Below are positions 8,557 to 20,148 of a stretch of 64,000 bases of DNA, in pieces. The translations under genes and the position numbers were made by a program. Source of the stretch: Novosphingobium sp. Chol11 (GTDB lineage Bacteria; Pseudomonadota; Alphaproteobacteria; Sphingomonadales; Sphingomonadaceae); NCBI GenBank assembly GCA_945906105.1, contig CAMDQO010000001.1, forward strand, positions 225,996 through 289,995. Direction: 5' to 3'. Position 1 is the stretch's first letter. Each line of letters opens with the position of its first letter. The notes below the pieces were generated by a model. It did not search any database, was not told the origin of the DNA, and worked only from the letters and a program-made list of their open reading frames with translations.

Positions 8557-8582
8557 ATAGGTGATATCTTGGGGAGGCGTCA

Positions 8583-9890
8583 GTGCTCGATTACGCAAAA
8601 GTCGATTTCTATACCGACACGCGGTTGGTTGATGATCCGCACGCCTATTTCGATTTTCTGCGCGCGCAAGGCCGGGTAACGCCCATGCCATACCGCAATG
8701 TCATGGCGGTGACGGGCTATGAGGAGATGATCCAGCTCAGCCTTGATACCGAACACTTCAACACGATCAATTCGGTGGTCGGTGCGATGATCGAGCTGCC
8801 CTTCGAGGTGAAGGGTGACGATATTTCTGCCGAGCTTGAGGCGGCGCGAGACAAGATCCCGTTCTCCAGTCAGATCGTTTCGCAAAGCGGCAAGCGCCAT
8901 GCCGATCTGCGTTCGATCCTCGCGCGGCTGTTCACCCCCAGCCGTTTGCGCGCGCTCGAGCCAAAGCTCCATGAGACCGCCGATGCGCTGATCGATCAGT
9001 TTGCCCGCGACGGCAAGGTTGAGCTGGCGCGGCAATATGGCGGGCCATACGCAACGCTGGTGATCTCCGATCTGCTCGGCCTGCCTGATGATGTGCGCAA
9101 TCGCTTTCGCGCCCTGCTCGACGATTCGGTGCCGGTGCGGATGGATGCAACGCCTGAAGAGATGATGAAAAACCCGCTGGTCGAGCTTGGCAAGGATCTG
9201 TTCAAGCTGATCGTCAAGCGGCGATTGGCAGCGCATCCATTGCTCAAGCCGCTGGCGCGGTTGCTGGGGGCCAAGCAGGATATCCTTGCTGAAGTGGCCA
9301 CCGCGCGCTTCCCCGATGGCGGCAAACCGACGCTGGTCGATATTACTGGGCTTTCCGCCTTCCTGTTCGGTGCCGGACAGGACACCACCAACCGCCTGGT
9401 CTGCGCCTGCATGAAGGTAATCGCGACCATGCCGGATGTGCAGCAGTTGCTGCGCGATGATCCATCGCGGATTCCCGATTTCATCGACGAGTGTCTGCGG
9501 CTTGATGGTGCGGTGAAAAGCGGCGGGCGCATCTGCCAGAAGAGCACCACGCTGGGCGGGGTAGAGATCAAGGCGGGAACCGTCATGATACTTTCACCGC
9601 TCGCTGCCAACCGCGATCCGCGCCGGTTCGAAAACCCCGGCGAGTTCAGGCTTGATCGGCCCAAGATCAAAGAACACGTCGCCTTTGGCCGCGGTGCGCA
9701 CACCTGCATCGGTGCCCTGCTGGCCCGGCGCGAAGTGGCGGTGAGCATTGAGCGCCTGCTCGCACGGATGGGCAATATTCGCCTGTCTGATGCGCATCAT
9801 GGCCCTGCTGGCAATCGCCACTTTGACTATGCGCCAACCTATGTGCTCCATGCGCTCAGCAGCCTGCACCTTGAATTCGATCCGGTCTGA
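8583..9890 (+). CDS. Cytochrome P450 (first of a tandem pair)
   Basis: This soluble class I bacterial P450 monooxygenase has 435 residues. The I-helix oxygen-activation motif is FLFGAGQDTTN, the ExxR of helix K is ECLR, and the heme-thiolate loop is FGRGAHTCIG, with the cysteine ligand. There is no membrane anchor. The GTG start at 8583 is supported by GGGGAGG seven bases upstream. It is clearly paralogous to the next gene, sharing the DPxAYF start, GDDIS, LFTPSRL, NRDPRRxxxPxEFR and IKEHxxFGRGAHTC. The substrate cannot be read from sequence. No ferredoxin or ferredoxin reductase gene is adjacent, so redox partners must come from elsewhere. Confidence 0.96.
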   Translation: MLDYAKVDFYTDTRLVDDPHAYFDFLRAQGRVTPMPYRNVMAVTGYEEMIQLSLDTEHFNTINSVVGAMIELPFEVKGDDISAELEAARDKIPFSSQIVSQSGKRHADLRSILARLFTPSRLRALEPKLHETADALIDQFARDGKVELARQYGGPYATLVISDLLGLPDDVRNRFRALLDDSVPVRMDATPEEMMKNPLVELGKDLFKLIVKRRLAAHPLLKPLARLLGAKQDILAEVATARFPDGGKPTLVDITGLSAFLFGAGQDTTNRLVCACMKVIATMPDVQQLLRDDPSRIPDFIDECLRLDGAVKSGGRICQKSTTLGGVEIKAGTVMILSPLAANRDPRRFENPGEFRLDRPKIKEHVAFGRGAHTCIGALLARREVAVSIERLLARMGNIRLSDAHHGPAGNRHFDYAPTYVLHALSSLHLEFDPV

Positions 9891-9903
9891 GGAACCCCGA
9901 ACC

Positions 9904-11181
9904 ATGAACATTGCCGAAAAGGACTTCTTCACCGATCGTGACGTGCTGCTCGATCCCTATGCCTATTTCGAGGCGATCCGCGCGGATGGCCCGGTGTTCC
10001 GGATGACGGCGCGCGATGTGGTGATCGTCACCGGGTTCAAGGAGAGCGCCGAGGTTCTGCTCAATACGGCGGATTTCTCCTCGATCATCAACCCCGAACC
10101 GCTTGCACCGCTGACGTTTGAGCCTGTGGGTGACGACATTTCCGAACAGATCGCTAATGCCAAGGCAGCAAACCCGGCGCTTGAATTGCTGGTGACCTAT
10201 GATGGAGATCGCCACACGGCGGCGCGGTCACTGCTCAACCCGCTGTTCACGCCCTCGCGGCTTAAAGCCAATGCAGCGTTCATGCGTGATTTTGCCGATG
10301 CCATGGTGCGCGAAGTGGTTGCGCAGGGAAGTTGCGAGCTGATCAACAAGGTGGCGACGCCTTATGTCACGCTGGTCGTGGCTGATCTGCTGGGCGTGCC
10401 GGAAGAAGACCGTCAGAAGTTCCGCGATGTGATTGATGCCGGTCCGCCGCCCGGCAGTATGGACACCGCCGATGCCGAACAAGGCGCGCCGCAAGGCAGC
10501 CAGGCGCTGATGTTCATGGCCGGGTTTTTCTTTCAGTATCTTGCTGATCGCCGCGCCAATCCGCGCGATGATGTGATGACCGAGCTGGCCTTGGGGAAAT
10601 ATCCCGATGGCACCACCCCCGATCTTGTCGAGGCGGTGAAATCGGCGATGTTCCTGTTTGCCGCCGGGCAAGACACCTCGGCAAAGCTGATCGGCAATGC
10701 CATGCGTTTCCTTTGCGAGCGGCAGGATTTGCAGCAGCAGCTGCGCGAAGATCGCTCTCTGATTCCCGGCTTCATCGAGGAAGTCATGCGGCTTGAAGGC
10801 TCGACCAAAGCGACCTTCCGTCTGTCAAAGCGGCGCACCAGGATCGGTGATATGGAAATTCCTGCCGGCCAGCGCGTGGTCATTGCCGTGCCCGCCGCCA
10901 ATCGCGATCCGCGCCGCTGGGATGATCCGGCTGAGTTTCGCATCGGCCGCCCCCGGATCAAGGAGCACCTTGGCTTTGGACGCGGCGCGCATACTTGCGT
11001 GGGTGCCCCGCTGGCGCGGGTGGAAGTGGCGGTGCTGTTCGATTGCCTGCTCGAACAGACCAGCGCTATCACGCTGTCAGAAGCGCATCACGGCCCAGCG
11101 GAAGCGCGGCGGATTGATTATGAGCCAAGCTTCATCATTCGCGGCATCGACAAGCTCTATGTGGAGTTTGCCAAGGCCTAG
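9904..11181 (+). CDS. Cytochrome P450 (second of a tandem pair)
   Basis: This is a second soluble P450 of 425 residues, 13 bases after the first and probably translated from the same mRNA. I-helix FLFAAGQDTSAK, ExxR as EVMR, and heme loop FGRGAHTCVG are intact, so both copies should bind heme. The start ATG 9904 follows TGAGGAA; a longer upstream frame that overlaps the first P450 was rejected. Relative to its neighbour it differs in the substrate-recognition B-C region and has a Met/Gly/Pro-rich F-G segment (PPPGSMDTADAEQG), hinting at a different substrate or a successive oxidation step. Confidence 0.96.
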   Translation: MNIAEKDFFTDRDVLLDPYAYFEAIRADGPVFRMTARDVVIVTGFKESAEVLLNTADFSSIINPEPLAPLTFEPVGDDISEQIANAKAANPALELLVTYDGDRHTAARSLLNPLFTPSRLKANAAFMRDFADAMVREVVAQGSCELINKVATPYVTLVVADLLGVPEEDRQKFRDVIDAGPPPGSMDTADAEQGAPQGSQALMFMAGFFFQYLADRRANPRDDVMTELALGKYPDGTTPDLVEAVKSAMFLFAAGQDTSAKLIGNAMRFLCERQDLQQQLREDRSLIPGFIEEVMRLEGSTKATFRLSKRRTRIGDMEIPAGQRVVIAVPAANRDPRRWDDPAEFRIGRPRIKEHLGFGRGAHTCVGAPLARVEVAVLFDCLLEQTSAITLSEAHHGPAEARRIDYEPSFIIRGIDKLYVEFAKA

Positions 11182-11187
11182 GCCGGA

Positions 11188-11877
11188 TTATTTGGCTGAG
11201 TTCACCTTCACCTTGCGGCGGCGAAACAGCAATATGCCGCCGAACAGTGAAGTGATCAGGGAAAGTCCGCCGAAGACCCACAGAAACGGATTGCTGGTGT
11301 CCTCACGGGTTTGCAGGTCCATGATGTGCAGCCCCCACATGAAATCATAGATCCGCCAGAAGCCGGTGCGCAGCGCCAGCACTTCACCGGTATCGGCATC
11401 GACATAGACATGGGTGTCATCGGCAAATGTCGCCTGCCAGCTGGGGCGAGGGCGACGCAGGTCCATCGGCGCGGCTTCGGCGGCAAAGCGGCGCATTGCG
11501 GTGAGCTGCGCCTTGCCCGCGAAGGCAGCCATAGCGATGCGGCGGGCTTCGGCTTCATTCACCGCGCCCAGCGGTGTGCCATCCTTGGCGGCATAGCGGC
11601 GGGGTTGCTTGTCGGAACCGGTGATGACCCAGACCGGTGTGCCAGCTTGCGAAACCAGCGCCACTTTGCTGACCGTGCCTGACAGCTTGGGGAAGGTGAG
11701 CGCTGCCCCGTCAATCGGCGCTGCTTCTGCCCGCAGCGCCTCACCGCGCACTTCCTCGATCGGGCGCGCGGCCATGAACAGGCCTGACGCCAGCCACAGC
11801 ACCAGCGGCACGGCCACCGCCCAGCCCAGCCAGATGTGCCAGCGGGCAAAACGTTGCAGCAGTGTCCGCTTGGCCAT
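11188..11877 (-). CDS. PepSY-domain transmembrane protein
   Basis: This inner-membrane protein of the PepSY_TM type has an N-terminal helix (WHIWLGWAVAVPLVLWLASG) and a C-terminal helix (LWVFGGLSLITSLFGGILLF) flanking a periplasmic region. That region contains a PepSY-like segment in which VYVDADTGEVLA is the recognisable core. Relatives occur beside iron-uptake or redox genes, but no specific activity is established. It starts 13 bases after the lpd stop and may be the last gene of the TCA operon. The charged tail RRRKVKVNSAK is probably cytoplasmic. Confidence 0.82.
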   Translation of the reverse strand: MAKRTLLQRFARWHIWLGWAVAVPLVLWLASGLFMAARPIEEVRGEALRAEAAPIDGAALTFPKLSGTVSKVALVSQAGTPVWVITGSDKQPRRYAAKDGTPLGAVNEAEARRIAMAAFAGKAQLTAMRRFAAEAAPMDLRRPRPSWQATFADDTHVYVDADTGEVLALRTGFWRIYDFMWGLHIMDLQTREDTSNPFLWVFGGLSLITSLFGGILLFRRRKVKVNSAK

Positions 11878-11890
11878 GTTGCTGGCGTCC

Positions 11891-13291
11891 CTAGATATGT
11901 ATCGCTTTGCCGGTTACGCCCATCGCCGCTTCCTTCAGCGCTTCCGAATGGGTCGGGTGGGCGTGGCAGGTGTAGGCGATGTCTTCCGATGTTGCGCCGA
12001 ATTCCATGGCGATTGCTGCTTCGGCGATCATCGTTCCGGCGACCGAGGCGATGGCCCAGACACCCAGCACCTTGTCGGTCTTGGCGTCAGCAATCACCTT
12101 GACGAAGCCGTCGCTCTCGCGGTTGGTCTTGGCGCGGCTGTTGGCCATCATCGGGAACTTGCCGACCTTCACTTCGCCGAGCTCTTTGGCGGCCTCTTCG
12201 GTCAGGCCGACACCGGCAAATTCGGGCATGGTATAGACCACGCCGGGGATGACAGCGTGATTGACGATGCCGGTCAGGCCAGCGATATTTTCGGCGACGG
12301 CAATGCCCTCGTCCTCGGCCTTGTGCGCGAGCATCGGTCCGGGGATGACGTCACCCACCGCCCAGACACCGTCGACTGCGGTGCGGAATTCATGATCGGT
12401 TTCGATCTGGCCGCGCGCGTTGAGTTCAAGGCCGATGGCGGCAAGGTTCAGGCCATCGACGTTAGGACGGCGGCCAATGGCGACGAGGACGCAATCGGCC
12501 TCCAGAGTTTCAGCGGCACCTCCGGCTGATGGCTCAAGCGTCAAAGTGGCCTTCTTGCCTTTAACTGAAGCACCCGTAACCTTGGTCGAAAGCCGCAGCT
12601 CCATGCCCTGCTTCTTGAAGATCTTGGCGGCTTCCTTGCGCACGTCGCCGTCCATGCCGGGGAGCAGCGCATCGAGGAATTCGACCACCGTCACCTTGGC
12701 TCCCAGACGCCGCCAGACCGAACCCAGCTCCAGCCCGATCACGCCGCCGCCAATGACGACCATGTGATCCGGCACGCGTGTGAGCGCGAGGCCGCCGGTG
12801 GAATCGACGATCACGCCCTTATCGTTGTCGATTGCGACACCCGTCAGAGGGGTGACGCTGGAGCCGGTGGCGATGACAATGTTCTTGGCGGTGACGGTCT
12901 TGCCCGCCACATCAACCGAATGCGCGTCCTTGAATGCCGCGTGGCCTTTCAGCCAATCGACCTTGTTCTTCTTGAACAGAAACGCAATGCCGCCAGTCAG
13001 TTCCTTGACCGCGCCAAGCTTCTCACCCTGCAACACTGCCAGATCGAGTTCGACCTTGCCGGTCTTGACGCCGAACTTGGCGAGCGTGCCGTCATGGGCT
13101 TCCTCGAACAATTCCGATCCATGCAGCAGCGCCTTGGAGGGGATGCAGCCGACATTGAGGCACGTCCCGCCCAGCGTCTCGCGGCTTTCCACGCAGGCCG
13201 TCTTCAGCCCCAGCTGGGCCGCACGGATCGCCGCGACATAGCCGCCGGGACCGGAACCGATGATGAGGACGTCGTAGTCGTAGTCAGCCAT
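11891..13291 (-). CDS. lpdA: Dihydrolipoyl dehydrogenase (E3)
   Basis: This FAD- and NAD-dependent E3 component reoxidises lipoyl groups of the 2-oxoglutarate dehydrogenase complex. The 466-residue protein has the FAD-binding IGSGPGGYVAAIRAAQLG, the redox-active disulfide in GGTCLNVGCIPSK, the NAD-binding VIGGGVIGLELGSVW and the C-terminal catalytic CHAHPTHSEAL. ATG 13291 is preceded by TGAGGAA; an in-frame ATG at 13312 would overlap the sucB stop and is less likely. It is 10 bases downstream of sucB, so this copy is probably dedicated to the OGDH complex. Confidence 0.97.
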   Translation of the reverse strand: MADYDYDVLIIGSGPGGYVAAIRAAQLGLKTACVESRETLGGTCLNVGCIPSKALLHGSELFEEAHDGTLAKFGVKTGKVELDLAVLQGEKLGAVKELTGGIAFLFKKNKVDWLKGHAAFKDAHSVDVAGKTVTAKNIVIATGSSVTPLTGVAIDNDKGVIVDSTGGLALTRVPDHMVVIGGGVIGLELGSVWRRLGAKVTVVEFLDALLPGMDGDVRKEAAKIFKKQGMELRLSTKVTGASVKGKKATLTLEPSAGGAAETLEADCVLVAIGRRPNVDGLNLAAIGLELNARGQIETDHEFRTAVDGVWAVGDVIPGPMLAHKAEDEGIAVAENIAGLTGIVNHAVIPGVVYTMPEFAGVGLTEEAAKELGEVKVGKFPMMANSRAKTNRESDGFVKVIADAKTDKVLGVWAIASVAGTMIAEAAIAMEFGATSEDIAYTCHAHPTHSEALKEAAMGVTGKAIHI

Positions 13292-13301
13292 GTCCGGTTC
13301 C

Positions 13302-14561
<1,260 letters not shown>

Positions 14562-14570
14562 GATGTTTCC

Positions 14571-17438
14571 TCAGGCCTTCTTCTGGCGACGGATTTCAGT
14601 GCGAACCGACAGCCCCAGAGCATCGGCAACCAGCGCGCCCTGTTCGCTTGCATGGCGCTTGGCGAGGCCGGTGGCGGGCGATGCCGAAGCCAGGCGGCCA
14701 GCATAGCGCGCGCGCTTCACCGTACACTTGGCATTGGCCAGCGCTTCCTCGATTTCAGGCTCGACGAAGAACCATGAACCGGCGTTCTTCGGCTCTTCCT
14801 GGCACCAGACCACCGCTTCCAGATTGGGCATGCGCGCCACACGCGCGGCCAGCGGCTCACCCGGAAAAGGATATAGCTGCTCAAGCCGGACGATCTGAGT
14901 ATCCGTCATTTCAGCGGCATTGCGGGCCTCGATCAGATCATAGGCAACCTTGCCCGAACACAGCACCAGCCGCTTGGTCTTGGCATCCTCGGCACCATTG
15001 GTGTCAGACAGGATGCGCATGAAGTGGCCTTCGCCGATGAAATCAGATGCGGCGCTCTTGGCCAATGGATGCCGCAGCAGCGATTTGGGCGTCATGATGA
15101 TCAGCGGTTTGCGGAACGGGCGATGCATCTGGCGGCGCAGCACATGGAAGTAATTGGCCGGGGTGGTAATGTTGCAGACCTGCATATTGTCCTGCGCGCA
15201 AAGCTGCAAGAAGCGCTCAAGCCGGGCCGAGCTGTGCTCTGGTCCTTGCCCTTCATAACCATGCGGCAGCAGCAGCACGAGGCCGTTGGCGCGCAGCCAC
15301 TTCGATTCCGAACTGGCAATATACTGGTCGATGATGATCTGCGCGCCATTGGCGAAATCGCCGAACTGCGCTTCCCACAGCACCAGAGTCTTGGGATCGG
15401 CGCTGGCATAGCCCCATTCGAAACCGAGCACGCCATATTCCGAAAGCGGGCTGTCGAGCACTTCGAAACGCCCGTGCGGCACCGTCGATAGCGGCACATA
15501 TTTGTGCTCGTCGTTCTGATCGACCCAGACGGCGTGGCGCTGGCTGAAAGTGCCGCGGCCTGAATCCTGGCCTGAGAGGCGCACGGCATAGCCTTCGGAT
15601 GCGAGGCTGCCATAGGCCAGTGCTTCGCCGGTCGCCCAGTCAAAGCCTGCGCCGCTCTTGAACATTGCGCGCTTGGCATCGATCACGCGGCCCAGCGTCT
15701 TGTGAACTTCAAGGCCGTCCGGCACCGTGGTCAGGGTGCGGCCAAGGCTGTCAAACAGCTTGGCCTCGATGCCGGTGGGCACGTTGCGGCGCGCGGTTTC
15801 GGGATCGACCGGCTTGTTGAAGCCTGACCAGCGCCCGCCGAACCAATCCGCCTCGTTGGATTTATAGGTGGCCGCAGCGGTGAACTGTTCTTCAAGATGG
15901 GCGACGAAAGCCGCCTCGGTTTCAGCCAGGCCGGTGTCCGAAATCACGCCTTCCGCCTGAAGCCGCGCCGCATAGAGCTGGCTGACGGGCGGGTGCTGGC
16001 GGATGCGGTCATACATCAGCGGCTGGGTGAAGCTGGGCTCATCACCCTCGTTATGGCCGAAGCGGCGATAGCACCACATATCGATGACGATATCGCGGCC
16101 AAAGGTCTGGCGGTAATCGATGGCGAACTTGCAGGCGAAAGTCACCGCTTCGGGATCATCGCCATTGATGTGCAGGATCGGTGCCTGAATGCCTTTGGCG
16201 ACGTCAGACGGATAGGGTGATGAGCGCGCGAATTGCGGGCTGGTAGTAAAACCGATCTGGTTATTGATGATGAAGTGGATGCAGCCGCCGGTATTGTAAC
16301 CGCGCACACCCGAAAAGCCGAGGCATTCCCAGACGATGCCTTGTCCGGCAAAGGCGGCATCACCATGGATCAGCACCGGCAGCACCTGCTTGTGCTTGCC
16401 CTTCCCGATATCATCGCGATCGACCTGATAGGCGCGGACCTTGCCGAGCACGATCGGGTCCACGGTTTCCAGATGACTGGGATTGGGCATCAGGCTCATG
16501 TGAACCTTGATGCCGTCAAATTCACGATCAGTGCTGGTGCCGAGGTGGTATTTGACATCACCCGAACCGCCGACATCATCGGGATTTGCGGTGCCGCCGG
16601 AGAATTCGTGGAAGATCACCTTGTAGGGCTTGGCCATGACATTGGCGAGCACGTTGAGTCGGCCGCGATGGGCCATGCCATAGACGATTTCCTTGACGCC
16701 CAGCTGGCCGCCATACTTGATCACCGCCTCCAGCGCCGGGATCATCGATTCGCCGCCATCCAGCCCGAAGCGCTTGGTGCCGACATATTTCTTGCCGAGG
16801 AACTTCTCGTACTGTTCGCCGCGCACCACGGCAGCCAGAATCGCCTTTTTGCCCTCGGGGCTGAAGTGGATGTGCTTGTCGGCACCTTCCATCCGGTCCT
16901 GCAGGAAGCGGCGTTCCTCGACATCAGAGATGTGCATGTATTCAAGGCCGACCTTGCCGCAGTAATTGGCGCGCAACGTATCGACGATCTGGCGGACAGT
17001 GCCCCATTCAAGGCCAAGATAGCCGCCAAGATAGATGCGGCGGTCAAGATCGCCGGCGTGGAAGCCGTGAAATTCGGGCGTCAGGTCAGCTGGCAGATCC
17101 TGCTTGGCCAGACCCAGCGGATCAAGATTGGCTGCGAGATGTCCGCGCACCCGGTAGGTGCGGATCAGCATGACGGCGCGGATGGTGTCTGATGCAGCGG
17201 CTACAAGCGCATTTTCATCGAGCGCCGGGCCTGCCTTGGCATCGGAGCCCTTGGCCGCAGCCGCCTTGATCGCTGCCTTGATCGCCAGCGGATCGAGCGA
17301 CATGGGATCAAGAGCTTGGGTCAGCTCATCCTCAGCCGCTCCGCCCGTCAGAGGCCAGCCCGCACGCTGCCAGCTGGGACCGGGTTGCGGACCAAAGTCA
17401 TCAGTATCCGGGTAGAAATCAAGGTTTTCATTGCCCAT
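14571..17438 (-). CDS. sucA: 2-oxoglutarate dehydrogenase E1
   Basis: This thiamine-diphosphate-dependent E1 decarboxylates 2-oxoglutarate and succinylates the lipoyl group of SucB. The 955-residue length fits the family (~940-1000). Visible motifs are the active-site region GMAHRGRLNVLANV, LPVLIHGDAAFAGQG with VRGYNTGGCIHFIINN, RRFGHNEGDEPSFTQP and the C-terminal CQEEPKNAGSW. The start MGNENLDFYPD at 17438 was chosen over an 88-residue upstream extension that has no family character. A 124-base gap separates it from sucD. Confidence 0.97.
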   Translation of the reverse strand: MGNENLDFYPDTDDFGPQPGPSWQRAGWPLTGGAAEDELTQALDPMSLDPLAIKAAIKAAAAKGSDAKAGPALDENALVAAASDTIRAVMLIRTYRVRGHLAANLDPLGLAKQDLPADLTPEFHGFHAGDLDRRIYLGGYLGLEWGTVRQIVDTLRANYCGKVGLEYMHISDVEERRFLQDRMEGADKHIHFSPEGKKAILAAVVRGEQYEKFLGKKYVGTKRFGLDGGESMIPALEAVIKYGGQLGVKEIVYGMAHRGRLNVLANVMAKPYKVIFHEFSGGTANPDDVGGSGDVKYHLGTSTDREFDGIKVHMSLMPNPSHLETVDPIVLGKVRAYQVDRDDIGKGKHKQVLPVLIHGDAAFAGQGIVWECLGFSGVRGYNTGGCIHFIINNQIGFTTSPQFARSSPYPSDVAKGIQAPILHINGDDPEAVTFACKFAIDYRQTFGRDIVIDMWCYRRFGHNEGDEPSFTQPLMYDRIRQHPPVSQLYAARLQAEGVISDTGLAETEAAFVAHLEEQFTAAATYKSNEADWFGGRWSGFNKPVDPETARRNVPTGIEAKLFDSLGRTLTTVPDGLEVHKTLGRVIDAKRAMFKSGAGFDWATGEALAYGSLASEGYAVRLSGQDSGRGTFSQRHAVWVDQNDEHKYVPLSTVPHGRFEVLDSPLSEYGVLGFEWGYASADPKTLVLWEAQFGDFANGAQIIIDQYIASSESKWLRANGLVLLLPHGYEGQGPEHSSARLERFLQLCAQDNMQVCNITTPANYFHVLRRQMHRPFRKPLIIMTPKSLLRHPLAKSAASDFIGEGHFMRILSDTNGAEDAKTKRLVLCSGKVAYDLIEARNAAEMTDTQIVRLEQLYPFPGEPLAARVARMPNLEAVVWCQEEPKNAGSWFFVEPEIEEALANAKCTVKRARYAGRLASASPATGLAKRHASEQGALVADALGLSVRTEIRRQKKA

Positions 17439-17562
17439 GGAATCACCATTTGTGCGGCGGGAAATGCCGCCGCTCTTGCCGTCGTTGTTCCGGGCTTTTG
17501 GTACTCCCGGGGAGGAAAGTCCTATTGCCCTGATTATGCCTACCAGCGGACCAATCAGCCTA

Positions 17563-18453
17563 TCAGGCGTATTGCTTAAGTACTTCGGCCAGAGTGGTGC
17601 CCAGCTCACTGGGTGAAGGCGAAACGTGGATGCCCGCTGCTTCCATCGCCGCGATCTTGTCTTCCGCGCCGCCCTGTCCGCCTGAAACGATGGCACCGGC
17701 ATGGCCCATGCGGCGGCCCGGAGGAGCAGTCAGTCCGGCGATGAAGCCAACCATCGGCTTCTTGCGGCCGCGTCTGGCTTCGTCAGCAATGAACTGCGCG
17801 GCCTCTTCCTCGGCGCTGCCGCCGATCTCGCCGATCATGATGATCGACTTGGTGGCGTCGTCAGCAAGGTACAGCTCCAGCATATCAATGAAGTTGGTGC
17901 CGTTGACCGGATCGCCGCCGATGCCGACAGCCGTGGTCTGGCCAAGCCCGACCATGGTGGTCTGATGCACCGCTTCATAGGTCAGCGTGCCCGAGCGGCT
18001 GACTACGCCGACTGACCCTGCCTTGAAGATGGAGCCGGGCATGATGCCGATCTTGCATTCGTTCGGGGTGAGAACGCCGGGGCAGTTCGGGCCGATCAGG
18101 CGCGACTTTGAGCCAGACAGCGCGCGCTTGACCTTGATCATGTCGAGCACCGGGATGCCTTCGGTGATGGCGACGATAAGCTCCATCTCGGCGTCGATGG
18201 CCTCAAGGATCGAATCGGCAGCGAACGGCGGCGGTACATAGATGCACGATGCAGTCGCGCCGGTCGCCGCCTTGGCCTCGGCCACGGTGTCAAAATTGGG
18301 CAGGCCGATATGCATGGAACCGCCCTTGCCGGGGGTGACGCCGCCAACCATCTGCGTGCCATAAGCCAGCGCCGCTTCGGTGTGGAAGGTGCCGGTCGCG
18401 CCGGTCATGCCTTGGGTGATGACCTTGGTGTTCTTGTTGATGAGGATGGACAT
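17563..18453 (-). CDS. sucD: Succinyl-CoA synthetase alpha subunit
   Basis: This ADP- or GDP-forming subunit interconverts succinyl-CoA and succinate with SucC. The 296-residue protein has the CoA-binding Rossmann segment ([19 protein letters not shown]), the [10 protein letters not shown] loop and the phosphohistidine site [10 protein letters not shown]. The beta subunit gene sucC, which precedes sucD in most bacteria, is absent: the next gene upstream is mdh, 63 bases away, and that gap holds no ORF. The partner must be encoded elsewhere in the genome. Confidence 0.97.
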   Translation of the reverse strand: MSILINKNTKVITQGMTGATGTFHTEAALAYGTQMVGGVTPGKGGSMHIGLPNFDTVAEAKAATGATASCIYVPPPFAADSILEAIDAEMELIVAITEGIPVLDMIKVKRALSGSKSRLIGPNCPGVLTPNECKIGIMPGSIFKAGSVGVVSRSGTLTYEAVHQTTMVGLGQTTAVGIGGDPVNGTNFIDMLELYLADDATKSIIMIGEIGGSAEEEAAQFIADEARRGRKKPMVGFIAGLTAPPGRRMGHAGAIVSGGQGGAEDKIAAMEAAGIHVSPSPSELGTTLAEVLKQYA

Positions 18454-18516
18454 TAATCAAGCTCCGGGGGGACGTGTGCGTAAACGGCCGCAGCGATGGC
18501 GCTGCGGCCAAATGGT

Positions 18517-19626
<1,110 letters not shown>

Positions 19627-19632
19627 TTATTT

Positions 19633-19651
19633 GATAACAGTTCGCATTAGC
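19633..19651. promoter_or_regulatory. Fur-box-like 19-mer upstream of mdh
   Basis: GATAACAGTTCGCATTAGC, read leftward as GCTAATGCGAACTGTTATC, matches 13 of 19 positions of the classical Fur consensus GATAATGATAATCATTATC. It lies in the region between a small hypothetical gene and the mdh operon, and no other gene reads away from it. A chance match is possible. Confidence 0.35.
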
Positions 19652-19686
19652 AATACTGCGAGGAAACTCGGCCAGATCGCCTTGCT

Positions 19687-19998
19687 TCAGCGACCACCGC
19701 TCTCCAGTCGCCGGGCCAGTCGGCGATCGAGCTGGCGGCAGATGGCCAACCAATGGCGGAACACCTCTTCTTCACCCGATCGCTGGGCCGCTTCGGCTCG
19801 CTCACGCGCCTGATCGGCGGCGGCGAGGCCATGCTTGGCGAAGTGCAGCAGCGTTGCCCGCAGCACCTCGGGCTTGGCCATGATGTCACCCAGCGGGCGG
19901 CCATTGTCATTGGCAGCGCGAACCGGGTGTGGGCACGAAAGCGCCCGCGCCAGAATGGCGTCATGACCGATGCGGGAAGCTGCGAAGTGGAGGGGCAT
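19687..19998 (-). CDS. Small hypothetical protein
   Basis: This 103-residue protein has no recognised domain. The N-terminus contains HPVRAANDNGRPLGDIMAKP, a short Asn/Asp-Gly motif that I associate with small uncharacterised sphingomonad proteins. The rest is predicted almost entirely alpha-helical and is rich in Ala, Arg and Glu (AAADQARERAEAAQRSGEEE). No signal peptide or membrane helix is seen. The ATG at 19998 has a weak ribosome site, and an internal Met at residue 40 is an alternative. It is probably cytoplasmic, and could be a spurious frame. Confidence 0.5.
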   Translation of the reverse strand: MPLHFAASRIGHDAILARALSCPHPVRAANDNGRPLGDIMAKPEVLRATLLHFAKHGLAAADQARERAEAAQRSGEEEVFRHWLAICRQLDRRLARRLESGGR

Positions 19999-20101
19999 AG
20001 GGTGATCAGCTCGCCGTTGTTGTCGTTGAAAGTGGCTCTAGCGCACCCGCGCTAAGGCTTTGTCTGCTAGTATGGTTTAGACGCGTTTACCAATTCGCAT
20101 G

Positions 20102-20120
20102 GGCGTGGTGTTGCCACGCC
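20102..20120 (-). terminator. Hairpin downstream of the cell-wall hydrolase gene
   Basis: GGCGTGG (20102-20108) and CCACGCC (20114-20120) form a perfect 7-bp stem with a 5-base loop, 28 bases past the stop of the leftward hydrolase gene. No T-run follows on that strand, so intrinsic termination is uncertain. Confidence 0.35.
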
Positions 20121-20148
20121 TGATCCTGAAAGATTCTTGTTACTGGCC

